Assembly (NCBI RefSeq): GCF_005484585.1
Contig: NZ_CP039435.1
Span: forward strand, 3,038,001-3,102,000
Direction of reading: 5' to 3'
Origin: Brevundimonas sp. SGAir0440
GTDB lineage: Bacteria > Pseudomonadota > Alphaproteobacteria > Caulobacterales > Caulobacteraceae
DNA: 64,000 nucleotides
Position numbers and translations under genes: made by a program. Under the pieces are notes generated by a model. It was not told where the DNA came from. It did not search any database and saw only the letters and a program-made list of their open reading frames with translations. Of the stretch, positions 8,918-19,027 are shown in pieces (the first letter of the stretch is position 1; every line of letters begins with the position of its first letter).

Positions 8918-9916
8918 CTACAGCGCCCCTTCGATCTCGGTCTGATAGCCGAACAGCCCCTGCGCTCCGCCAGTGTGCAGGAAGACCACTGTCTCGCCAT
9001 TGAATTGTCCGGCCCGCGCCAAGGCGATCAGCCCCTTCATCGCCTTGCCCGAATAGACCGGGTCCAGCACGATCCCGTCCAGACGCGCGGCCAGGGTCAG
9101 GGCGTCGATCACCCCCTGGTCGATCAGGCCATAGCCCTCGCCGACATAGTCGCAATCGGCGACCACCATCTCGCGCGTCACCCGGCCCGGTTGGCCCAGC
9201 AGGGCGGCCGTCTCCTCGGCCAGTTTGAAGACGTTCGCCTCCTGCCTGTCCTTGGGCGCCCGCACCCCGATGCCCAGCACGAGAATGTCCGCCCGCATGA
9301 CCGCCAGCCCGGCGACCAGGCCCGCGTGGGTGCCCGCGCTGCCCGTCGCCGTCACGATGCGGTGGACCTCCAGATCCATCTCATCGGCCTGGACCAAGAT
9401 CTCGCGCGCGCAATCGACATAGCCCAAAGCCCCGATCGGGTTCGATCCGCCGCCGGGAATGACATAGGGCTTGCCGCCCCGCGCCCGCACCTCGTCCGCC
9501 GTCTTCTCCAGCTCGGCGACCATGTCCGTCCCGCCCGGCACGGTGCGCAGGGTTGCGCCGAACAGCCGGTCCAGCAGCACATTGCCGTTGCCGACATAGT
9601 CCGTCGCCTTGGACCCCGTCCGCTCTTCCAGAATGATCTCGCAGGCCAGGCCGTGGGCGGCGGCCGCCGCCGCCGTCTGGCGCACATGGTTCGACTGCAC
9701 CGCCCCTTGCGTCACCAGGGTGTCGGCGTCCTGTTCGAACGCCGCGCCCAGCAGGAACTCCAGCTTGCGGGTCTTGTTGCCGCCGCCGGCCAGGCCGGTG
9801 CAGTCGTCGCGCTTGATCCACAGATCCAGACCCAACTCCTCCGACAGGCGGGGCAGCGGCTCCAGCGGCGTCGGCAGATGGGCCAGGCGGATACGGGCGA
9901 AACGGGCGAGATGCAT
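8918..9916 (-). CDS. dcyD: D-cysteine desulfhydrase / L-cysteate sulfo-lyase-type PLP enzyme
   Basis: 332 residues from ATG 9916 ([21 protein letters not shown]). Fold-type II PLP enzyme of the ACC-deaminase/DcyD group. [12 protein letters not shown] carries the PLP lysine, [15 protein letters not shown] is the substrate loop, and [13 protein letters not shown] is a phosphate-binding region. Expected reaction: D-cysteine to pyruvate, ammonia and sulfide; L-cysteate sulfo-lyase (CuyA) is a close homologue with the same motifs and cannot be excluded. First gene of the operon running to rbsK at 4889, with gaps of 14, -4, -4, 49 and -4 nt. Confidence 0.82.
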   Translation of the reverse strand: MHLARFARIRLAHLPTPLEPLPRLSEELGLDLWIKRDDCTGLAGGGNKTRKLEFLLGAAFEQDADTLVTQGAVQSNHVRQTAAAAAAHGLACEIILEERTGSKATDYVGNGNVLLDRLFGATLRTVPGGTDMVAELEKTADEVRARGGKPYVIPGGGSNPIGALGYVDCAREILVQADEMDLEVHRIVTATGSAGTHAGLVAGLAVMRADILVLGIGVRAPKDRQEANVFKLAEETAALLGQPGRVTREMVVADCDYVGEGYGLIDQGVIDALTLAARLDGIVLDPVYSGKAMKGLIALARAGQFNGETVVFLHTGGAQGLFGYQTEIEGAL

Positions 9917-10010
9917 GGGACGGTTTCCTGTTCGCCGTCTTGATAGCCCGCGCCCATGACATTCAAAAGCGTCCAGCCCCAGCCGCCCGCCCCTTCGCGC
10001 GCCCTCGGCC

Positions 10011-10541
10011 TCAGCCCGGCGCGCCGGCCTCGGCCACACGCGTCGGCGCAACGAAGGCGGCGTCGCACAGGGCCTGGGCGAAGGCGTGGGACGTGACCGC
10101 CTGCCGGTCCATCAGGGCGTCCAGCACCCCGGCCCCCGCATCCACCGTCACGACCAGCGGATAACGCCCGACCACCTGACCGCCCTGCGCCGGGTCGCGC
10201 AATTCGGCAGTCGCCCGCATCCGGTGTTCGGCGCGATCGCCCGCCAGAATGGCCAGGCGCGGCGCCCGGCTCAGCGCCTCGACATGGATGTTCAGGTTCA
10301 GCCGATGCCGACCACCGGCGCACAGCCCCATTTCGTTCAGCACCTCGTCGTTGAAGGTGTCGGCGAAGTCGTCCTCGGCGTCCAGCCAGCCGGTCGTCGT
10401 CGTGACGCTGCCGATCCGCGCCTGTTCGGCCATGGCGGGCGACAGGGCCATCGGCTCGCCGCCGACCTCCACCGAGGCGCAGGCCGTCAATCCCGCGCAC
10501 ACCATGACCGCCAGGATGGCGGTCGTCTTGATCTGTTTCAT
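10011..10541 (-). CDS. lipoprotein of unknown function
   Basis: 176 residues. Begins [21 protein letters not shown], a clear lipobox (LTAC, Cys21), so it should be lipidated and anchored in the envelope. A purine-rich GGGAGAGGGAACG precedes ATG 10541. The open frame extends far upstream to 11708 but only as antisense shadow of the next gene. The mature part contains [25 protein letters not shown] and no domain I recognise. Conserved in related genera as a hypothetical protein (inference). Confidence 0.7.
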   Translation of the reverse strand: MKQIKTTAILAVMVCAGLTACASVEVGGEPMALSPAMAEQARIGSVTTTTGWLDAEDDFADTFNDEVLNEMGLCAGGRHRLNLNIHVEALSRAPRLAILAGDRAEHRMRATAELRDPAQGGQVVGRYPLVVTVDAGAGVLDALMDRQAVTSHAFAQALCDAAFVAPTRVAEAGAPG

Positions 10542-10652
10542 CGTTCCCTCTCCCTCGATGACGCGACTAAGCTTGGCTGCGAATGAACGCCGCCTGAACG
10601 CCGTTCGACAAGCGGTCCGGAGCCAAAGCCGGCGTCCAAGCGTTGCCGCCGC

Positions 10653-11483
10653 ATGACCGCCGCCGCGCCGCCCTTGGATCTGCAACGCGAGCGCGCCTAT
10701 GTCCGCGATCTGGGCCGCGCCTTCGCCGGCGCCCTGGTGTTCAACATCCCGCTCTTGATGACGATGGAGATGTGGGCGCAGGGCGTGATCATGGACCGTT
10801 GGCGGCTGCTGACCTTCATCGTCGCCGGCCTGCCGCTGCTTTACGGCCTGGCCTATTACGCCGGCTTCTCCAAGCGACGCGGGCCGGTCAACGATGCGCT
10901 GGACACCGCCGTGGCCCTGGCCGTCGGCTTCATCACCGCCTCGGTGCTGCTGATTCTGTTCGGCGTCGTCGAATGGGACGCGCCGCCGCGCGAGGGCCTG
11001 GGCATGGTCGCGCTTCAGGCGATTCCCGGCGCCATGGGCGCGCTTCTGGCCCGGCGTCAGCTCAGCGGGGATGGCGGAGGCGACACCGATGAAGATCAGG
11101 CCTCCTATTTCGGCGAACTGTTCCTGATGGCGGCCGGCGCCCTGTTCTTCGCCCTGAACGTCGCTCCGACCGAAGAGATGATCCTGATCGCCTACAAGGC
11201 GACGCCCGCCCACATCCTGACCCTGATCGCCGTCTCCATCCTTCTGCTGCACCTGATCGTCTTCAAGGCCGGCTTCGCCGGTCAGGAAGAGGCCGAACAT
11301 CCGATCAAGGCCTTCCTGCATTTCACCTTGCCCGGCTATGCCATCGCCCTGGCCGTCAGCCTGTTCACCCTGTTCCTGTTCGGGCGCACCGACGGCCATG
11401 CCGTCGCCGGCGTGGTCCAGACGATGGTCGTCCTGGGCTTCCCCGCCGCCATCGGCGCCGCCGCCGCCCGTCTGTTGGTCTGA
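10653..11483 (+). CDS. TIGR02587-type integral membrane protein
   Basis: 276 residues with about seven hydrophobic segments, matching the TIGR02587 family of uncharacterised integral membrane proteins in length and style (MTMEMWAQGVIMDRWRL near the start, FFALNVAPTEEMILIAYK in the middle). These proteins are typically encoded immediately before a TIGR02588 protein, as here (next ATG 5 nt after this stop). No enzymatic residues are obvious. A joint membrane complex is likely but its role is unknown. Confidence 0.75.
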   Translation: MTAAAPPLDLQRERAYVRDLGRAFAGALVFNIPLLMTMEMWAQGVIMDRWRLLTFIVAGLPLLYGLAYYAGFSKRRGPVNDALDTAVALAVGFITASVLLILFGVVEWDAPPREGLGMVALQAIPGAMGALLARRQLSGDGGGDTDEDQASYFGELFLMAAGALFFALNVAPTEEMILIAYKATPAHILTLIAVSILLLHLIVFKAGFAGQEEAEHPIKAFLHFTLPGYAIALAVSLFTLFLFGRTDGHAVAGVVQTMVVLGFPAAIGAAAARLLV

Positions 11484-11487
11484 CCCC

Positions 11488-11865
11488 ATGCCCACAAAGA
11501 AAAAGCCCGCCGCGTCGACCCGCCCTCTGTTGCAATGGGGCATGGCCCTGCTCGGCGCCGTCATCACCCTGACCGCCATCGGCATTGTGGTGTGGGAGGC
11601 GCTGCAGCCCACGGCCCCGCCCGCGCTCAGCGCCCGCATCGTCGCCGTGGACGTCACCGCCGCAGGCCAGGTCGCAACCGTCCGGGTCCAGAACGACGGC
11701 GACGACACCGCCGCCGCCGTGGATATCGAAGGGGTTCTGGGCGACCAGACCGCGACCGCCAGCCTGGACTACGTCCCCGGCCACGGCCACGCCAAGGCCT
11801 TCCTCCGCTTCGACGCAGATCCGCGCGCGGCGGTCGTCTCGGTCAAGGGCTGGTCGGCGCCCTAG
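11488..11865 (+). CDS. TIGR02588-type single-span membrane protein
   Basis: 125 residues from ATG 11488, immediately after the TIGR02587 gene. Basic N-terminus (MPTKKKPAAS), one transmembrane helix (about 16-40) and an extracytoplasmic beta-rich domain (VTAAGQVATVRVQNDGDDTA). Matches the TIGR02588 partner family. The conserved pairing suggests the two proteins work together. Confidence 0.75.
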   Translation: MPTKKKPAASTRPLLQWGMALLGAVITLTAIGIVVWEALQPTAPPALSARIVAVDVTAAGQVATVRVQNDGDDTAAAVDIEGVLGDQTATASLDYVPGHGHAKAFLRFDADPRAAVVSVKGWSAP

Positions 11866-11872
11866 GGGGCGT

Positions 11873-12280
11873 TCAGGCCGCCTGGGCCAGCACCGCGTCC
11901 TGCATCCGCTCGACGGTCTGCTGGGGCGCGCCGGCGCCGTCCACCGTGGCCCGCAGCGTCTCCTCCAGCGCCGGGGTCACGCGCACGCTGGCCATGGCCC
12001 AGCCGGAAAAGCCGCGCGCCGGGATCGACTTACGCTCGATCACCACCACCTCGTCATGGCGCGGATCGCTCGCCAGCCGCGTCATCAGCCGATCCAGATC
12101 CTGCGCCGCGCCCTCCAGCACCTGCAGGAACCGCCCGTCGTGGATCAGCAGCGCGCCGGTCAGGTCGTCGCGCGCATTGTTCCGCTGCGAGGTGGCCAGG
12201 ATGTCCACCTGCATCATCAGGCTGTCCGAATTGCCCCGCGCGCGGCTGGTGTAGAGGACGCGTTCCAGGTTCAGGCTCAT
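11873..12280 (-). CDS. short BLUF-domain blue-light photoreceptor
   Basis: 135 residues, essentially a lone BLUF domain binding FAD. The photoactive set is intact: Tyr10 (VLYTSRA), Asn34 (SQRNNARDDLTGALL), Gln53 (FLQVLEG) and Trp94 (FSGWAM), with the spacing found in AppA/PixD. The C-terminus after residue 100 is a short helical cap as in stand-alone BLUF proteins. No output domain is fused, so signalling would be by protein-protein contact with an unknown partner. Convergent to the TIGR02588 gene and divergent from thiC. Confidence 0.9.
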   Translation of the reverse strand: MSLNLERVLYTSRARGNSDSLMMQVDILATSQRNNARDDLTGALLIHDGRFLQVLEGAAQDLDRLMTRLASDPRHDEVVVIERKSIPARGFSGWAMASVRVTPALEETLRATVDGAGAPQQTVERMQDAVLAQAA

Positions 12281-12415
12281 ATCCTCGTTTCACTCACGCG
12301 ACGCCGGCGCCCGGCCCAGGCTTTGCGCATAGCCCAATAAATCCATCGCGCCTACAGAGACTTATGTGCGGTGTCGGACAACTCGACATCCGCCGCGACG
12401 CGGGTTAGCCTGCAG

Positions 12416-14495
<2,080 letters not shown>

Positions 14496-14543
14496 CCCTC
14501 TCGCCTGCATTCGCTAACTATGGGTAGTGATTCGGGGAATCCT

Positions 14544-15758
14544 ATGAGCGACACAACCTATTCAAGCCTCTTGATGGACGAACGCGTCCACTGTTGGTCC
14601 TTGATGACCACAATGGTGGTTGGGGATTACATCAACCTTGTCGAAAACGCCTATCGCGCCCGGGGTGGCATTAAGTACCAACGCGAGGCCCTGAAAACTA
14701 CATCTGGGCGGCGTATTCGCGAACGTATGATCGACGATATCAAGAAGGGTGCCATTCTACCGCCTGTCGTCATAGGCGCGGTTGTGAATAGAGACGACAT
14801 GGTCAGCCTGAAGGATTGGCCTGCGAACAAAATCCTCGATCACGTCAAGGACGAATGGTCGGGAAGCATCTCGATTATTGATGGTATGCAAAGAACGACA
14901 GCGTTGATGGCGGCCGCTGAGGATGAGAATAACGTATACAATCAAACAGTACGCATAGAGTGCTGGATATCAGAAAGTACTGACAGTCTGATATACCGGA
15001 TGCTGGTCCTCAACACGGGACAGGTCCCATGGAACCTAAAACGTCAACTTCAAGTAGTATATGCCCCTTTGATTGAAGAGATGAAGCGGCGCATCACTTT
15101 TGAGCGTCTCCTTACCATGGAGAAAAGTGAACGACGGTACAAAGGTGGCGAATTTAGTGCTGACAGTTTAGTCGAAGCATACTTGGCTTTCGGACTTCGA
15201 AAGACTGAAATAGACACCCAAGAATCTCTGGCCGATGAGTTCTCTCGCCTCGATATGGCGGAGGCGATTACAGCCTCAAAGTACAATGATTTCTTCTATC
15301 CCATTGTACAAGTCCTAGTGGATATCGACAAAGCGTTCTCTCGACACGATACTGTTGCTGAGCAGATGGAAGGCGCGGACATTAATGATGGCGTGACGCC
15401 CTCCAAATTCCGTTTCGGTCGCAACATCTTCGACAGCCAGCCCGCACGCGTCGGGTTCATTGTCGCGTGTGCTGTCGGCGTTCTCGGACGTCTAGGAATG
15501 GATCGTGACCCGGCGGCCAGCGCTGCAGCGATGGACAGACTCAAGGCAGGCTCGTCGGCCTTGGTCGCGCACCTGGAAACCCTTAGCCCAGCGGAACTGG
15601 GCCAATTCCTCAGTTTGGACGTCCTAAGCGAAAAAATAGGCGTCCAGAAACGGTCGGGCGTGGGCCGGCAGGAACGAGCATTCTTCGAAACTGCATTCAA
15701 AGCGCTCATCGACGAGAATTTCGCCATACCCCGAATGGAGGTGTGCTGGAGAGCCTGA
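14544..15758 (+). CDS. DGQHR/DndB-like protein of a two-gene accessory locus
   Basis: 404 residues from ATG 14544 (MSDTTYSSLL), with GGGGA upstream; ATG 14520 is an alternative. Residues 113-117 read DGMQR inside IIDGMQRTTALMAA. The preceding IKYQREALKTTSGRRIRERMIDDI and ILPPVVIGAVV blocks are followed by LVLNTGQVPWNLKRQL. This order resembles the DGQHR/DndB and DUF262-type ParB-fold proteins of phage-defence loci (family inference from motif). Base composition is visibly less GC-rich than thiC, with AT-ending codons frequent, which suggests horizontal transfer. Directly followed by a HEPN-motif gene, one base after its stop. Confidence 0.6.
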   Translation: MSDTTYSSLLMDERVHCWSLMTTMVVGDYINLVENAYRARGGIKYQREALKTTSGRRIRERMIDDIKKGAILPPVVIGAVVNRDDMVSLKDWPANKILDHVKDEWSGSISIIDGMQRTTALMAAAEDENNVYNQTVRIECWISESTDSLIYRMLVLNTGQVPWNLKRQLQVVYAPLIEEMKRRITFERLLTMEKSERRYKGGEFSADSLVEAYLAFGLRKTEIDTQESLADEFSRLDMAEAITASKYNDFFYPIVQVLVDIDKAFSRHDTVAEQMEGADINDGVTPSKFRFGRNIFDSQPARVGFIVACAVGVLGRLGMDRDPAASAAAMDRLKAGSSALVAHLETLSPAELGQFLSLDVLSEKIGVQKRSGVGRQERAFFETAFKALIDENFAIPRMEVCWRA

Positions 15759-15759
15759 T

Positions 15760-16848
15760 GTGGCCCGGAACAGAATGGCTATGAGCAACGTAATTTTCGG
15801 GCGGCTTATCGCGTTTGCAGACGCGCTCGGCGTACCGATAAACGACCCCACGACGACTAGGTTTTTGGCTCGCCATTCGGATGAAGATGCCGACCTTATG
15901 GCCAAGGCCAAAGTCACTTTCTACGACGTGACGCGAAAAATACGGCTATTCAGGTTGGTCCATAACGAATGCGTATACTTCTGCGTCTTCGGCTTGCCCA
16001 AACTCGAAGAGTTGCCAACCGGCTTGGACGAACACCCGTTGACGCCTGGCATACTTCAATCATGCATCGTTGAAGGCGATATTCAGCCTCGCCGAACAGT
16101 CAGCGGCTATGACATCAAGGATGCAATAGAGATAGTTCCTTTAAATGATGAGGGAAGATATGTCGGGCATGACTTCGCGCCGGTAGCTGCGCTTTTTCCG
16201 CCTGCGGCCGTATTCAAAGCCTCCACAAATGAAGATTTTCATTCGTCAAACCTGCGGGTTATTTCGGCACTGATCGCCCAGTCATATGAAGACGGTCCTC
16301 TGGAACTCGGCGAACAGAATATACGCAGCTTGGTTGGAATCATTGAGGGCGGATCGCCACATATTCCGTTCGAAAACTTACTTCAAGGGATGCTCTCAAT
16401 ATATTGGAGCAGCCTGTTCCTAGAGTTGTATAGATGCATCGAACAGCTTTACGCAGCTCCTCGCATAATAAAACTGTGCGAACATTGGCCGTCTAAATTG
16501 CCAATCCACGATCTCGCAAGACAAATTGAGAAGTCATTGGGATGGCGGCCGAAGGAAGATGAGGCGTTGGCGGGGTTGCTCGCGGAATGTGACACAAGCA
16601 CGGTTGAGGCCGCCTGCTCTGCCTTCAACGTTTTAGAGGCCGATGAAGATCAGAAGAGCACGCCCTCGGAACGGCTCGCGAAAACCATTTACAAGCTGAG
16701 AAATAGTATTGTCCACTTTCGACCTGCGACGAAGGTCGAGAAGAAGGGTGATGCCGAGTGGCGCGTCATCACCGATGCAATGATTAACTTGGTGGACGAA
16801 CTTTACGCGAAGCACGGCGAACGATTTTTCCCACCGTTGGCCGCCTAG
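15760..16848 (+). CDS. HEPN-motif protein, partner of the DGQHR-like gene
   Basis: 362 residues from GTG 15760, with GGAGAG 8 nt upstream and one base after the previous stop; ATG 15775 or 15781 are possible alternatives. The C-terminal helical region contains RNSIVH (Arg314, His319), the R-x4-H signature of HEPN ribonuclease domains, inside ERLAKTIYKLRNSIVHFRP. The N-terminal two thirds are not recognised and lack signal peptide or membrane spans. The low-GC character is shared with the upstream gene. HEPN proteins often act as RNases in toxin-antitoxin and phage-defence systems. Activity here is inferred from the motif only. Confidence 0.55.
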   Translation: MARNRMAMSNVIFGRLIAFADALGVPINDPTTTRFLARHSDEDADLMAKAKVTFYDVTRKIRLFRLVHNECVYFCVFGLPKLEELPTGLDEHPLTPGILQSCIVEGDIQPRRTVSGYDIKDAIEIVPLNDEGRYVGHDFAPVAALFPPAAVFKASTNEDFHSSNLRVISALIAQSYEDGPLELGEQNIRSLVGIIEGGSPHIPFENLLQGMLSIYWSSLFLELYRCIEQLYAAPRIIKLCEHWPSKLPIHDLARQIEKSLGWRPKEDEALAGLLAECDTSTVEAACSAFNVLEADEDQKSTPSERLAKTIYKLRNSIVHFRPATKVEKKGDAEWRVITDAMINLVDELYAKHGERFFPPLAA

Positions 16849-16916
16849 TTATTCAACCATCCCCCGAAACACCTCCTTAAGCACCGCCGCAGGCTGCTCG
16901 CCCCGCCCCTCCCCGC

Positions 16917-17029
16917 ATGCCCACCCTCGCCCTCCTCGCCGGACCAAACGGCACCGGCAAGACCACCTTCATCAAACGCTTCCTGCGTCAGCGGCGGAGG
17001 CGTTTCGGTTCGTGGACCCGGACGCGTCC
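16917..17029 (+). pseudogene. zeta-toxin/P-loop kinase remnant, frameshifted and truncated
   Basis: The frame opening at ATG 16917 reads MPTLALLAGPNGTGKTTF, a textbook Walker A of zeta-toxin-like kinases. After about 23 codons the family-like sequence continues in another frame as ASAAEAFRFVDPDAS (about 16984-17029), the expected second conserved block (F-V-N/D-P-D). It is then replaced by the palindromic element. No further kinase domain follows, so the gene is dead. Confidence 0.65.
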
Positions 17030-17197
17030 TCCCTCTCCTGTTGGGAGAGGGCTTAAGCGCCTGAGAGCCTTCAGACGATCAGACTTGCGCGAAAGGGTGA
17101 GGGTCGGACCTCGCCGCAGACGCACGACCCTCACCCTTTTGGCTGGCGCATCGCTGACGCTCTGCGAGCCTCAAGCCCTCTCCCAACGGGAGAGGGA
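17030..17197. repeat. nested palindromic repeat element (REP/MITE-like)
   Basis: Outer arms TCCCTCTCCTGTTGGGAGAG (from 17030) and the near-perfect inverse ending GGGAGAGGGA at 17197. An inner perfect 15-bp inverted repeat is AAAGGGTGAGGGTCG (17092-17106) with CGACCCTCACCCTTT (17125-17139). No coding capacity. It directly interrupts the zeta-like remnant. It looks like a dispersed intergenic palindrome or miniature mobile element. The remaining sequence to 17358 shows no gene. Confidence 0.75.
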
Positions 17198-17358
17198 ATG
17201 CACAGCTAGCCCTCCTACCTATGCACGACGTCCCTGCCCCGTCCGTTGAAATCCCTCGCCTTTCGCGAAATCGACGCCCTCTACCCTATCACGGTTCGGT
17301 GCGGCCTTAGACTGGCGGGGCGTCCTGTGTCGGGCGCGGGCGACAGGCCGGGGATGGG

Positions 17359-18237
17359 ATGGACGACGACCACAGCTATGACGACGGCGGGTTCGAGGGG
17401 CCGCGCGATCCGTTTTACGATGCGATGACCCAGCAGGCGCTGGATCAGATCCGCATCCTGCGCGAGGCGGGTCTGGAGCAGACGTATCGCGACGCCCTGC
17501 ATCATGATTCCTCGCCCGAGGCCGAGGCGGCCTTCTGGCGCGCGCACGGCCTGCCGATGCATCTGTTGCGGCTGCCCGATCTGGTCACCTCGGACCCCGC
17601 CGCGCGCGCGGCCGACCGGGTGCAGAACCGGGCCTATCGCCGCCTGTCGAAAGAGGCGTGGGAAGCAGCGGGCACGGCCTATCTGGCCGGCTCCACGGCC
17701 GAGGAGGTCAGCGCCGTCTATGGCATGGCGGTCAGCACCTTTCGCGCCCGCGCCAAGGACGCGGGCTGGCGGCGCGAGGATCAGCCCGATCCGCTGCGCG
17801 AGCCGATCGACCTGGAGGCCGAGACGGCCGACGGCTTGCCCGACTACGGCGCCATGGCGGCCCACGCCCTGGTGCGGCTGAACCGGGCGCTTCAGGCCGG
17901 GCGCGCGCTGGAGGCCGCGCGCTGGGTGCGGCTGCACGCCGACCTGACCCGGATGGCGGCCGCCCCGCCCGCACCTTCGTCTGCGCCCCCGCCGAAGCCG
18001 CCGGCGCCGCCCCCGGTGCCGGCCAAGGAGCCCGACCTGGGCGAACGCGCCGCCGCCGTCGCCGAACAGGTCGGCCAGATCGCCCGCGAGGCCTGCGCCC
18101 TCAAACGCGGCGACTACGCCGGCCGCGACACCCTGATGGCCCGCCTCAAGGCGCTGGACGACCTGAAACCGGCCCCAAGATCAGACGAATTAGACGAAAT
18201 AGACGGTGTTTTTTCAGGGGCAGTGGCGAGTGGTTAG
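17359..18237 (+). CDS. hypothetical protein with an HTH-like segment
   Basis: 292 residues, acidic N-terminus. Residues about 100-138 (AGTAYLAGSTAEEVSAVYG...STFRARAKDAGWRR) look like a helix-turn-helix of the kind found in terminase small subunits and simple DNA-binding proteins. A proline/alanine-rich linker (about 198-222) precedes a C-terminal helix-rich part. I do not recognise a named family. The last codons lie inside a long inverted repeat, so the C-terminus may have been extended by insertion of that repeat. Confidence 0.6.
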   Translation: MDDDHSYDDGGFEGPRDPFYDAMTQQALDQIRILREAGLEQTYRDALHHDSSPEAEAAFWRAHGLPMHLLRLPDLVTSDPAARAADRVQNRAYRRLSKEAWEAAGTAYLAGSTAEEVSAVYGMAVSTFRARAKDAGWRREDQPDPLREPIDLEAETADGLPDYGAMAAHALVRLNRALQAGRALEAARWVRLHADLTRMAAAPPAPSSAPPPKPPAPPPVPAKEPDLGERAAAVAEQVGQIAREACALKRGDYAGRDTLMARLKALDDLKPAPRSDELDEIDGVFSGAVASG

Positions 18238-18288
18238 TGGCGAGTGGCGAGAGCGCCGCTAACCACTCGCCACTAACCACTCGCCACT
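18222..18288. repeat. 26-bp perfect inverted repeat between convergent genes
   Basis: Positions 18222-18247 are an exact inverse of 18263-18288, with a 15-nt loop. Each arm is itself built from two copies of AGTGGCGAGTGG separated by TT. It overlaps the stop of the upstream gene and ends just before the stop of the convergent DsbA-family gene. It could act as a bidirectional terminator or be a REP-type insertion. Confidence 0.85.
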
Positions 18289-18294
18289 CTTCGC

Positions 18295-18960
18295 TCACAC
18301 CTCCGACGCGATCTTGCGCAGGGCCTCTTCGAACACCGAGGCCGGCTGGCCGCCCGAGATCAGGTATTTGCCCTCGACCACCACGGCCGGGACCGAGGTG
18401 ATGCCGCGTGCGCGCCACAGGTCCTCGGCCTGGCGCACGGCCTGGGCGTAGCGGCCCGAGGCCAGCACCTCGCCCGCCTCGGCCCGGTCCAGCCCGGCCT
18501 TTTCGGCGGCGGTGGTCAGGACCCCGGCGTCGGTCAGGTTCTTGTTCTCGGTGAAGTGGGCGGTGAACAGCGCTTGTTTCAGGGCCTTCTGTTTCTCAGG
18601 CGCGGTCTCGTGCGCCCAGTGCAGCAGCCGGTGGGCGTCGAAGGTGTTCCAGATGCGGCTGTCGTCGGTCATGCGCATGTCGAAGCCGACCTCGCCCGCC
18701 CGCTCGCGGATCATGGCGCGGTTGGCGGCGGACTGCTCAGGCGAGGCGCCGTATTTGCGGCCGATGTGTTCGACGATGTTCTCGCCCTCGGGCGCGATCT
18801 GGGGGTTCAGCTCGAACGGCTGGAAGGCGATGTCGGCGGCGATCCCCTCGTCCTTCAGCGCGTCCAGGGCCGTGTCCAGCCCGCCCAGGCCCACCACGCA
18901 CCAGGGGCAGACGACGTCGGAGACGAAGTCGATCTTCAGGGTCTTGAGCGGAGCGTTCAT
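18295..18960 (-). CDS. DsbA family oxidoreductase (FrnE-like)
   Basis: 221 residues, thioredoxin fold with helical insertion. Redox motif CPWC at residues 18-21 (SDVVCPWCVVG) and a cis-proline loop (TSVPAVVVEGKYLISGGQP). No signal peptide, so it is probably cytoplasmic, like the FrnE/2-hydroxychromene isomerase-like DsbA proteins. Those are linked to thiol-disulfide exchange and oxidative stress resistance. Substrate unknown. Convergent with the HTH-like gene across the inverted repeat. Confidence 0.88.
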   Translation of the reverse strand: MNAPLKTLKIDFVSDVVCPWCVVGLGGLDTALDALKDEGIAADIAFQPFELNPQIAPEGENIVEHIGRKYGASPEQSAANRAMIRERAGEVGFDMRMTDDSRIWNTFDAHRLLHWAHETAPEKQKALKQALFTAHFTENKNLTDAGVLTTAAEKAGLDRAEAGEVLASGRYAQAVRQAEDLWRARGITSVPAVVVEGKYLISGGQPASVFEEALRKIASEV

Positions 18961-19027
18961 GGCGCGGCCTTCTGGAACAGCGGGTGTTGCTTTCCGGATA
19001 TGGCGACGCTGCGCCGACCGGCAAGGG

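Noticed and set aside
12372..12388. TGTCG-N7-CGACA sequence upstream of the BLUF gene and thiC
   Set aside because: Spacing differs (7 instead of 5) from the two matched sites near 20 kb, so not counted as the same operator.
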